Positions 56,096 to 64,000 of a stretch of DNA of 64,000 nucleotides are shown here, in pieces. How positions within the stretch are numbered: the stretch's first letter is position 1; the number at the start of each line of letters is the position of its first letter. A model generated the notes under the pieces. It did not search any database and had not been told where the DNA came from. It saw only the letters and a program-made list of their open reading frames with translations. The stretch is from Acanthosepion pharaonis. Its lineage: Eukaryota > Mollusca > Cephalopoda > Sepiida > Sepiidae. The stretch is from the NCBI GenBank assembly GCA_903632075.3, contig CAHIKZ030005576.1:1837501-1901500 (forward strand), read 5' to 3'. The translations under genes were made by a program, and so were the position numbers.

Positions 56096-56660
56096 GAGAA
56101 CTCAAAAGAGAGAGAAAGAAAAGAATGGTGGTGGTTGGTGAGGAAGAAGGAAGAAGATAAGATGAATAGCTATTCAAAGGAAGGAAATGAGAAGAAAGAA
56201 ATGCTGCAAAGATGGAAAAAAAAGGTTTAGAGAAAAGAAAGATGAAGAGAAGGAAGTATAAAGATAAAAAAAATAGACAAAGGAATAATAGTTGAATTTT
56301 TTTTTTCAAAATTTAAAGAAAATATATAAAAATAAAAATGATCAATTTAGTTGTTTGAAATTTGGAATTCATTTCAGAGAAACAACTTAAAATTGATAAG
56401 TTGAAGCCAAATATTTTTAAAAATAGATATGAAATGAAAAAACTGAAACAAAATGCTTTGAAGAGACAATTAGCAATGAAAGACTGGCAGAAGAAAAAAA
56501 AAAAAAAAAGGAAGAAAGCAAGAAAAAAAAAATCAAATTTGTCAAATAAAATATTAGAAGAAAAAAGAAGTAACAGCTCCAGAAACAAAATAAAAAACAA
56601 AGAAAGGTAAAAAGAAAAAAAAAATTCATAAAATTAAAAAAAAATAAAAGTAAATTTGAC
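56096..56660. repeat. Purine-rich (A/G) tract
   Basis: About 550 bp dominated by A and G with runs such as GAAGAAGGAAGAAGA and an A run near 56496-56508. The Lys-rich and (reverse) Phe-rich frames across it are compositional. Confidence 0.85.
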
Positions 56661-56739
56661 AAATCCTGAAAAATTTTGTTGGTGCGGAAGATATTAAATA
56701 CTTTTCTTAAATTAAAAGTGACTTATTACACCACTGATG

Positions 56740-56885
56740 AAGCATAATTTAAAATTGTCTTATAGACTTATTTGTTAGTGTAGTGTGCTTAGTTCTTACT
56801 TGGCATTCCACTTTTGTGGCCTTGTACCATTCTAAACTTAGTAAATAACTACTAACAGTTTTATTCTCTCAGGTGGTTTTAGATC
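56740..56885. mobile_element. SINE remnant (family E body)
   Basis: GGCATTCCACTTTTGTGGCC then TTGTACCATTCTAAACTTAG resembles the body after the head at 9360-9400. tRNA part missing. Confidence 0.4.
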
Positions 56886-56981
56886 TTTAAATGGATAAAT
56901 TAAAGAAGCATTTATACAAAGTGATATCGGAGAGATCCCAGACTGTACTTGCTGGGATGGAAATGCATGCACTGCTGTGTG

Positions 56982-57015
<34 letters not shown>

Positions 57016-57016
<1 letters not shown>

Positions 57017-57145
57017 AGTGGACATTGAAGTCAATGAAACTGTTTGAATGTTGACTTCAATGTTCACTTTTATATTTACACTCTATCTCTGATATTAACC
57101 ACTTTATCCCATAAATATAGCATACCTTAAAACTACATTTTTTCA
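57016..57145. repeat. Stem-loop repeat, left copy
   Basis: AAGTGGACATTGAAGTCAA and TTGACTTCAATGTTCACTT form a near-perfect 19-bp stem, followed by TTATATTTACACTCTATCTC and TCCCATAAATATAGCATACC. The same sequence without a perfect stem is at 57713-57840 and partly at 59085-59165. (CA)n and (TA)n runs border it. Confidence 0.75.
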
Positions 57146-57200
57146 CACACACACATATATGTGTGTATGTATGTATATATATATATATATATATATATAA

Positions 57201-57635
57201 AGTGATAGAATTTGGTGGGGATTAGAATAATCATTATAGTAATTCATCAAGTCTAGAAGAATCCTCAACAGAATCCGGAAAGCATTGGACGGCTGTTTTG
57301 TCCTATTTGGGAATCATCAGCAGTGTGCATCCACTACCGAGAATTGAACCTGGACAATTATGATACAATACAAGTGTCAAACCACTGGACCAACAGACCT
57401 CAGTGATGAAGAAGAAACTGACTAGACTCGATATAGCGTCACTACTCAGAAATTCTGTGGTGATACTCATCCAAGTATTCATAACCCAATAAGTTTTGCC
57501 CCAAGAGCAATGTCTTTCTTCCCCTTAGCCACTCTGTTGCAGAGCATTAGCTGGATCAAGCAAGGATATACAAGTGATAGAATTTTGGGGGATTAGTAAT
57601 CATCATCGTAATTCACTGAGTCTGGAAGAATCCTC

Positions 57636-57637
<2 letters not shown>
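57201..57637 (-). mobile_element. Retrozyme-like element with hammerhead ribozyme and tRNA-like promoter
   Basis: About 66 bp at 57201-57267 recur at 57572-57637 (AGTGATAGAATTT, GTAATTCA, GAAGAATCCTCA), so the element is 1.2 copies of a 371-bp unit. On the minus strand at 57320-57287 lies CTGATGATTCCCAAATAGGA then CAAAACAGCCGTCC: a hammerhead core CUGAUGA, a UCC/GGA stem II, a GAAAC-like element (first G lost) and a minimal stem III ending in GUC. Upstream on the same strand (57405-57335) is a tRNA-like unit: TTGGTCCAGTGGTTTGACAC and CAGGTTCAATTCTCGG. Schistosome Sm-alpha SINE-like repeats and animal retrozymes have this combination. TA runs flank it. Confidence 0.75.
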
Positions 57638-57669
<32 letters not shown>

Positions 57670-57712
57670 GTATATATCTAGATATATAGATAGATATACA
57701 CACACATACATA
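57638..57712. repeat. (TA)n and (GA)n simple repeats
   Basis: TATATATA, then GAGAGAGAGAGAG, GATA-type units and CACACA. Confidence 0.9.
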
Positions 57713-57840
57713 AAAGTGGACATTGAAATTGTCGCCACTGAGTGTTGACCTCAATGTACACTTTTATATTTATGCGCACTCTGTCCCTGATAATGAGCAC
57801 TTTAACCCATAAATATAACATATCTTAAAACTATATTTTT
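57713..57840. repeat. Stem-loop repeat, right copy
   Basis: Direct repeat of 57016-57145: AGTGGACATTGAA, TGTACACTTTTATATTTATG, CCCATAAATATAACATATC. With the left copy it brackets the retrozyme-like element. Confidence 0.75.

Positions 57841-57842
<2 letters not shown>

Positions 57843-57889
<47 letters not shown>
57843..57889. repeat. (TA)n microsatellite
   Basis: About 47 bp of TA. Confidence 0.95.
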
Positions 57890-57892
<3 letters not shown>

Positions 57893-58059
57893 GTGCAGCC
57901 ATGTACAAGCAGTCCACACCAAGGTTGAAAAAAGAAACAAAATTAGATCCTGTGAATTCTGGAAGAACAGAGGTAAAACAGCTGTTCCCACAATTATAAA
58001 TGGCCCCTGAGGTCATATCTTCCTCGACAGATAAGGCAAACCTCTTTGCCTTTGACTCA

Positions 58060-58544
58060 ACATTAGATGACTAAGACCATCCCCTTCACAGGTTCCCACG
58101 TCTCACTGAGCATGGGTATCCCCCAGTGGTCACTTCTTGGACCAACCCTCTTTTTGATCTACATAAATGATCTGCCTAAGAATATACTCAGATCATTTGT
58201 AAACATCTATGCCATCTTGAGGAAGCACTGTGCATTGAAAGACTGTTGGGCCTCAAAGTCACACCTAACCTGCAGTGAAACTCGTACATACAATCCATTA
58301 TTAAAGATGCAGGTAAAATAGTTGACTGCTCCAGTAAGTGTCTGACTCCCCCTTCTATCCTTTACCTTTACAAAAGCTAGGTCAGGCCAAAAATGGAATA
58401 CTGTTGTCATATTTGGTCAGGAGCTGCCCAGTATTTGTTTTCCAGCCTTGATAGTTCAAAAGTATCTCCAAGCCTTTATGGGTGTTGAAATATTCTCCAT
58501 CTCTCTCTCTCCCCATCTCTCTCTCTCTCCCCATCTCTCTCTCT

Positions 58545-58582
<38 letters not shown>

Positions 58583-58965
58583 GGTGGGATATGGCAAGCC
58601 TATCACTGCTCACCACGACTTCCATGGAAGGTGCTCGGATGAACTGCATTCTCTGGTCCTGCTGGACCAAACCTTCACATCTAGAACATGACATGCCACT
58701 TACATAATAGCATGCCACCTACATTCCCTTTGTATTTCATTGGTGAAAAGTAATTTCCACTCAAGCAGCTTCTTCCTGTGCACCATTGTCCTGTGGAACC
58801 AACTCCCAACAAGATGTTTCACTAATCACTACAATCTTAACCTGTTCAAGGCTAGGGTTAACCGTAATCTTCCACTCTTATACACACAAAAAGGCCTTCA
58901 AACATAACCCTCTACCTTGTGTGACCCCCGGGCTCTGTGAAGGGTGAAACTTGCTGTAAAATTTT
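58060..58965 (+). mobile_element. LINE ORF2 fragment with internal deletion
   Basis: It retains the RT core end SLSMGIPQWSLLGPTLFLIY with INDLP and a decayed active site (NIYA instead of YADD), then jumps to LRLLGLKVTPNL-like sequence at 58245, YKS.VRPKMEYCCHIWSGAA at 58365-58430, HGRCSDELHSLV, the block NSSFFLC with LWNQLPTRCFTNHYNLNLFK, and the 3'UTR with poly-A-like GTAAAATTTTG near 58955. The usual catalytic domain between residues YADD and LGL is missing. Second LINE subfamily. Confidence 0.8.
58496..58578. repeat. (CT)n expansion inside the LINE
   Basis: CTCTCTCTCT interrupted by CCCCAT. It lies just before the LQPLSHR-equivalent block, the same ORF position as the minisatellite at 10405. 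Confidence 0.92.
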
Positions 58966-59084
58966 GTCACTTCAGCTGATTTATTGCTGGCACTCTTGAA
59001 GAGTGGATGGACATGTCAATCTACGTAACTCTTGAGTCAGGATGCTGAAGATAACATGAATCAGCTAAGTGACGAACTTTTACA

Positions 59085-59170
59085 TATATTAATTCTATTA
59101 ATGCTCTATCTTTGATATTGAGCACTTTATTGCAAAGACTGCTTGCCTTAAATGTCTTTTCTCTCAATAC
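59085..59170. repeat. Partial copy of the stem-loop repeat
   Basis: ATGCTCTATCTTTGATATTGA then GCACTTTATTGCAAAGACTG; resembles 57070-57130. Confidence 0.55.
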
Positions 59171-59299
59171 TCCACTATCAGCATTTTTGGCTTTATACTA
59201 TCTTTGACATCCCTATTATATATATATATATAAAGTTCGATTAATACAAACCTAAAGATCCACTCATGGTAGATGTTTACTATTAAAATGAATGAGACA

Positions 59300-59635
59300 T
59301 ATGATATGAATGAAAGAGGAGGTGGTAAGGTCATGAGGATAAGTAGGATAGATAACGATTGACTCTTGAAGAGGTTAAGATTCTAGTGTTCGGGGAAGCA
59401 CCTACACTGAATCCATTGAGAGGGCAATTGTGACTGGAAAAAGCTTTTGGTTTGATCACTGATGATGAAATGATACTGGCTTGAGTTTTTCCTCATTGAG
59501 CTGTTAGAGCCAGGTCAGGGGAGGGAGTCAGCTTCAACGCTCCAATCTTCTTGATTTTTGAAAATGTGTCCATAAGCTGTGGTATCATCTGTATAAATGT
59601 ATACTAATGATCTGAGGATGTTCCTAGGCAGACAA
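59300..59635 (-). mobile_element. LINE ORF2 fragment
   Basis: The minus strand encodes a decayed RT core, LPRNILRSLVYIYTDDTTAYG (YADD-type site as YTDD), a WGKNSS-like block, then a jump to FPEH..LNLFKS and ending near 59330. Internally deleted like the copy at 58060. Confidence 0.7.
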
Positions 59636-60346
59636 TAAAAAGCAAACTAACAATTATCATTTAACCAAGCAATGCAAACTATATAAGAAAAAAGATTTTT
59701 TTTACAAAAACTTGTTACTTCAATTAACTGAATCCTCTTATCCTGAAATGAATTTAATGTCCATCAGGAACCTTTGATCTAAGAAGAGTTGATCTGTGGT
59801 GACCCCAATATGTAATGGATTCACCTTGAGATTCGTCAGTGTAAATTTTGTATTCGGTATCATCTCAGAACATTAAAAGACCTAGATGCCTTAAGGATTG
59901 ACCTATAAGGTACAGAATCTGGCCTCAAAGGATGTCAGTGAGTACACTAATTTAAACAGGAAGTGAACCCAGGTGAACTTTGGATATACATACACTGTGA
60001 TAGGAAGTTATATAAATGATGGGGAAGGCAAAATCCCTTGAAATCTCACAAAAAGATCAAATGTTTGAAAAGAAGACCTAAAACCAGATACTCCTTTAAT
60101 GGCTGACATTAATTTGACAGACTAGAAATAAACAGTTACTTTATATATAAAAAAGTTTTTTTCATTCTTATCAGACATTACTAACATAACATTATACCTT
60201 TAAAATAAGCTGGTCTAATTTGGACTACTAATGGGATGAAAGGCAATTCTACTGAAATGTAACCCAATTTGTTGCTCATTCTGGCAATTATGCAACATGC
60301 CTTCAAGGTGCCAAAAATCTAAAACCATTTTCTCTTTGCATTTCAG
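59636..60346. other. End of intron 1, partly LINE-like
   Basis: 59800-59960 on the minus strand may be an older LINE piece (RPILYLIGQSLRHLG-like), but frames are too broken for a firm call. The acceptor of exon 2 is at 60346. Confidence 0.35.
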
Positions 60347-60605
60347 GATTTATGTCTGGTTTGACAATGGCTTTGATGTCCATGGATATTCTGAATTTGG
60401 AAACTTTAAAGGAAGCAGGCACTCCCAAACAACAAAAGTATGCTAAAACTATAATGCCCTTAGTTAAACGGCACCATCTCCTACTGGTCACTCTATTGCT
60501 TGGTAATGCCATGGCTGTAGAGGCAATGCCAATTTTTCTTGACCGAATATCTGACCCAATTGTGGCTATTTGTGTATCTGTAAGTGCTGTCCTCATTTTT
60601 GGAGA
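60347..60605 (+). CDS. DUF21/CNNM-family membrane protein, second coding exon
   Basis: After the acceptor TTTGCATTTCAG the exon encodes 85 complete codons plus two bases, ending GGA-GA before the donor GTAAGT at 60606. The product starts (G)FMSGLTMALMSMD, followed by LETLKEAGTPKQQKYAKTIM, LVKRHHLLLVTLLLGN, AMAVEAMPIFLDRISD and a helix IVAICVSVSAVLIFGE. These match the DUF21 signature: small-residue S-G-L.x.LMS.D near the first helix, GTP...YA..I.PLVK, a LLL.TLLLGN motif in the second helix and the P-FL-D and FGE pattern. The residues fit the plant/fungal-like DUF21 subgroup better than the vertebrate CNNM form (GLFSGLNLG, GTERERRYA). The gene is likely membrane-bound and involved in divalent cation handling; the downstream exons with CBS domains are outside the window. 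Confidence 0.92.
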
Positions 60606-60724
60606 GTAAGTATTTTTTTTTATATATACATGTTTCAGTTTCAATCTCAGTATTATAAAACTCACATAAGAGAAGGAAGACACATCATTTAAGTTAGTAT
60701 AAAATGTTTTTTCATCTAAAATCT

Positions 60725-60728
<4 letters not shown>

Positions 60729-60784
<56 letters not shown>
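60729..60784. repeat. (TA)n microsatellite
   Basis: About 56 bp of TA, 120 bp after exon 2. Confidence 0.95.
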
Positions 60785-60786
<2 letters not shown>

Positions 60787-61189
60787 CTGCCAGTTTCCAA
60801 CTCCAAAAGGCTGGAAGCTAATAATTTCTCTGGGTTCATACTTCTTTATTGCATGAAGAATAGAAGTAGAAGCATACCCTGATGTCTGTGGCAATTAGCA
60901 ATGGAACTGAGCAATATGTAAACAATACATCAAAAGTTATGATCTGAGTAGATGCTGTGCTCCTTACACTAAAAAAATATATTTATCATGGAGTGAAAAA
61001 TCTTATGAGGACAAAATATTTTAGGTTGCTACTTAAATACATTGGTCCACTAATCAAAAATAGGGAAAATTCTTTGATGAACTAATTTTTGTAGATTAGC
61101 ATTTTTTAGACCTTCCTTCTAATTCTCTTAGAATCACCTAAGAAATCCTAGCAGGATTCATTCATTCAGCCACAATTTTAACAACATAA

Positions 61190-61680
61190 GAATACACAGT
61201 GTTGATAACAGACATAGAAAGTAAACTATAGGAACTCCTACAGAAGGTAGTGAAGGAAAATGAGAAGAAAGGACTAAGCATCAATTGCATGAAGACAATG
61301 AATGGTTGTCAGCAACAGGAAGAGCCCAACATGCAAATTACAAATTGGCGATACTAAAATCAAGCAAGTACAAAAATTTAAATACCTGGGGAGCTTTTTA
61401 AAAGAGGATGGAAAGGGCAACACTGGAATCCAGAGGCACATTTGAATACCAAAAGATATTTTCCAAAACCTAAATAAAGTATTAAGAAACAGGAAAATTT
61501 CATTAGAAACAAAGAAATACTGAACTGTTATGTAAAATCAGTCTTCCAGTCATGACAATGAATGTTGAACAATCTAAAATAAAAGAGGAAGAAAGGATGG
61601 GAAGAGCAAGACTAATTCATTATCTCTGAGAAATCTCTGCTGATATCCCATAACAGGTTACAGGAAATTTGTATAAGTTA
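61190..61680 (+). mobile_element. RTE-clade LINE fragment
   Basis: Broken plus-strand frames: ELLQKVVKENEKKGLSINC then KT, CNLQIGDTKIKQVQKFKYLG-like sequence at 61345-61390, SFLKEDGK, IFQNLNKVLRNRKISLETK and LNCYVKSVF. This is the C-terminal RT and linker of RTE/BovB-like ORF2. At least five frameshifts. Confidence 0.78.
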
Positions 61681-61782
61681 AAATTTGTATAATAATACAA
61701 ATAGTTATTACCAGAATCTTGGGCCAATTTTAATCTACTCAGGTCAGTCATCTTCCTTTGAAGTGGTTGCTGATCTCTATAG

Positions 61783-62013
61783 TTAACTAGTGTGGAGGAG
61801 AAATAATAGAAGATTAGTCAACTAGTATGGAGGAGAAATAATAGAAGATTAGTCAACTAGTATGGAGGAGAAATAATAGAAGATTAGTCAACTAGTATGG
61901 AGGAGAAATAATAGAAGATTAGTCAACTAGTATGGAGGAGAAATAATAGATTAGTCAACTAGTATGGAGGAGAAATAATAGATTAGTCAACTAGTATGGA
62001 GGAGAAATAATAG
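61783..62013. repeat. Minisatellite of 35 bp (later units 31 bp)
   Basis: About six to seven near-identical units of AGTCAACTAGTATGGAGGAG then AAATAATAGAAGATT. The last two lack a few bases (AGA). High identity suggests recent expansion or homogenisation. Confidence 0.95.
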
Positions 62014-63034
62014 AAAGATCTGTGGCCACAGAACCTTACTCTTTTCATCCCAAATATCACAGTAATCCGTGAAGTACTTTGGGTGTATATAACCAAGACA
62101 AAATAAAACTTTGTTATAATGCTTGCTATTATATATATTCTATACAGATGTTATGTTATGCTATTATTTATATCTATATTGTCTGAAACTGTTCCCAAGT
62201 TGACCCATTGACATTTCATAAAATATCTATTTTTAAAGAGATTAACCTATGCCAATGATATGTGCCAGTTCTTGACATACCAATTTGCTTGTTCTCATAT
62301 TTTAATTTCATTATACAAGGCAACAACCCTAAAATGATCAATCATCCCATTCAGATGCTACAGTTTGTCTAGAAATCCTAGAAGGTTTATGCTGACATTA
62401 TCCAAGCGGCCTTTTATTATCTGAAGTAAAAGCGCACATTTCATATTTTATGTTGAAAACAAAGAAACAATTGTATATCATGTTCAATTCATCTATTATC
62501 TAAAACTGGAGCTTATTTTGCTGGCATTCAGTTAGGATGAATGTTTTATTTCTCAGAAACAAAAATACTCCAAAATGCTTTTTTCTTCTTTTGTCTATAG
62601 CTTTTTAATGTATTAAAAACAAAATTGAAAATTTGATGAAAAAACAGCTTTTTAAATACTGTGTCCAAAATTTGTAATTTAGCTGCTTTGAAATAATCAT
62701 AAACTTATAGCTTTTCTTTTGTAGAGAATTTTGTTTCCTTTCATCTAATAAAATCATTGAAAAATGAAAGATGGGTTTATTGTTTAAGAATTGAAATGGG
62801 TTGATGTTTGATACTATGGACAGTCACATAGAAAAAGAAAAGATGGCTTTATCTCAATCTCAAGTGTTTCTGTTTGATCAACCAGTGGATGGTTACTTTT
62901 GAAGTTCGTTTTTTAAGCAGTATCCACTTTAACTAAAGGTTAATGGAAAGTGAAGAGCTGAATGTGACATTTTCAGGGATCAAGTGGCAACAAAACCGGA
63001 AATAGGTTATATCCAAGTGCTGGTCTATATTAAC

Positions 63035-63370
63035 AGTCAATGCTTGAAATGGGTGGAGTAATGGATAGTGGCTTGGATTGAGGAATCAGAGAGACAATTT
63101 TGAATTCAAATCGAATCCATTATATTCACTTATGTGCTAATAGCCTTGGGAAAGGTATGAATCCTCTTCTTCTTCCCCCAGCTATGGGTAAATAGCAGGA
63201 CAGACCAGGTTCTATAGCCTTGGATGGCAACTGGTCTACTGCAGAAAGGAATGACAACCTACTGCATGAAAAAATCTACCTTGCCAGTCATGTATCGAAA
63301 GAAAGATACATGATCACCTAAGTGTGTATCACGCATGGCACATAACTGACTGACTTGGGATTGGTGAGAG
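63035..63370 (+). mobile_element. tRNA-Arg-like SINE (family B)
   Basis: GGGTGGAGTAATGGATAGTG (A box), TGAATTCAAATCGAATCCAT (B-box region), the core CCTTGGGAAAGGTATGAATC and CCCCCAGCTATGGGTAAATA, then the family B 3' part (AGCAGGACAGACCAGGTTCT, GGCAACTGGTCTACTGCAGA, CTTGCCAGTCATGTATCGAA). No 5S head. Confidence 0.8.
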
Positions 63371-63629
63371 TTCTGGTCCACCCTTGTCACAGTTCCAAGG
63401 CCTCACAACATCATGTCAAGATGAATAGATACACAAGGAGTTGGTAAGGGGAAGAATTGAAACAGCAGAAGTTGTCCCTTGTATCTGAATAAAACACCTC
63501 GGTATAATATGGGAAACAAAGTTCACATTCTTATTTCTCAATGTGGGTTTATTTTCATTGTGTTACCTTGTAAGCATGCAGTGTGTGCTCTTCCTCAGCT
63601 TTCAGTGTGCACTGATGAGATCAACTGTC

Positions 63630-64000
63630 CTGGGTATGACTAAACTACATCCACGTCCAGGGTAAGACGACAAACTATGTCCAACAGCAATCAAGAGGTT
63701 TTGAGGAGCGTAGAACCACCTCTTAATTACTGGTGTTCCCAAGTCCACCCTGACCCGGGGTGGTAGCACCTGTTAGGTTCCCAGGTATGGGTAAATAGTT
63801 AACCTCAAAACTGAGGTAAAAAGCATTATGAAAGTGTAAAAATAACCAGAAATCTTTTGTAAAAAAATTATTACCAGAAATAAATTTTTGAAGAAAAAAA
63901 AACTATAACCAGTAATATATTTTTTTTAAAAAAATATTACCAGTAATACATTTTTGAAAAAAAAAAAAAATTACCAGCGATACATTTTCTTAAATAATAA
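63630..64000 (+). mobile_element. VNTR-bearing SINE-like element (family V), cut by the window end
   Basis: The same 5' tandem start (GTCCTGGGTATGAC.., GTCCAGGGTAAGACGA), then GAACCACCTCTTAATTACTG, GGGGTGGTAGCACCTGTTAG, GGTATGGGTAAATAGTTAAC and about five VNTR units (ATTACCAG.AATACATTTTT) to the edge. The 3' tail is beyond the window. Confidence 0.8.

Larger units (their letters stand above)
17028..60346 (+). other. Intron 1 of the DUF21/CNNM gene (43.3 kb)
   Basis: It begins with GTAAGT at 17028 and ends with a pyrimidine-rich stretch and CAG at 60344-60346 (TTTTCTCTTTGCATTTCAG). The phase matches on both sides. Its content is almost entirely transposable elements and AT-rich filler, listed separately. 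I saw no additional conserved exon, but a short alternative exon cannot be excluded by eye. Confidence 0.75.
60606..64000 (+). other. Intron 2 of the DUF21/CNNM gene (incomplete)
   Basis: Opens with GTAAGT at 60606 and has no acceptor-exon pair with DUF21 continuity before the window ends, so it exceeds 3.3 kb. Its repeats are listed separately; about 62016-63034 holds nothing recognised. Confidence 0.7.

Noticed and set aside
55395..56610. Long low-complexity frames on both strands
   Set aside because: They follow the CT-rich and AG-rich tracts and have no domain.
60303..60683. Open minus-strand frame of 126 codons overlapping exon 2
   Set aside because: It is the antisense of the conserved DUF21 exon and has no family resemblance; the sense reading is decisive.
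61783..62013. CRISPR-like array
   Set aside because: Units are directly adjacent with no spacers, in a eukaryotic intron; it is a minisatellite. The VNTR at 37448-37630 is likewise not CRISPR.

Overview
The window looks like animal nuclear DNA, most likely from a coleoid cephalopod such as an octopus. It is AT-rich and full of (TA)n microsatellites, has a very large intron, and carries several tRNA-derived SINE families next to non-LTR, RTE and Penelope-like retroelements. The species assignment is an inference from this repeat composition; no operons, bacterial signals or viral genes were seen.

Only one host gene is supported. Two exons on the + strand (16877-17027 and 60347-60605) join in phase to give the start of a DUF21/CNNM-family (CorC/MAM3-like) membrane protein. 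The first exon supplies the N-terminus and most of the first membrane helix. The second supplies the rest of the conserved DUF21 core. They are separated by a 43.3 kb intron with GTAAGT and CAG boundaries, and the gene continues past the right edge. A decayed copy of the 5'UTR and start-codon region lies 1.1-1.6 kb upstream (15164-15805) and is split by a hAT-type element.

Everything else is mobile or repetitive DNA. Region by region: 1-16.6 kb holds a mariner MITE, a tail-to-tail LINE pair, two SINE families, a tRNA-bearing element with 14-bp target duplications, a LINE with an internal minisatellite, a nested LINE, a full SINE and the exon duplicate. 17-31 kb holds an RTE fragment, a Merlin transposase fossil, a SINE, a nearly complete Penelope element with direct terminal repeats and a pogo-type transposase fossil. 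32-45 kb holds an RTE with a nested 5S-tRNA SINE, foldback MITEs and hairpins, VNTR-bearing SINEs and LINE fragments. 45-60 kb holds a second Penelope fossil, a hairpin element, a mariner remnant, a third 5S-tRNA SINE, pyrimidine/purine tracts, a retrozyme-like repeat with a decayed hammerhead ribozyme, and LINE pieces. 60.6-64 kb is the second intron, with RTE, a minisatellite and SINEs.

The most notable non-gene structures are a chimeric 5S rRNA-tRNA SINE present in three full-length copies with target-site duplications, a VNTR-containing SINE that shares its 3' tail, and the retrozyme-like unit at 57.2-57.6 kb that combines a hammerhead fold with a tRNA-like Pol III promoter. All were read by eye; no alignment or database search was possible.
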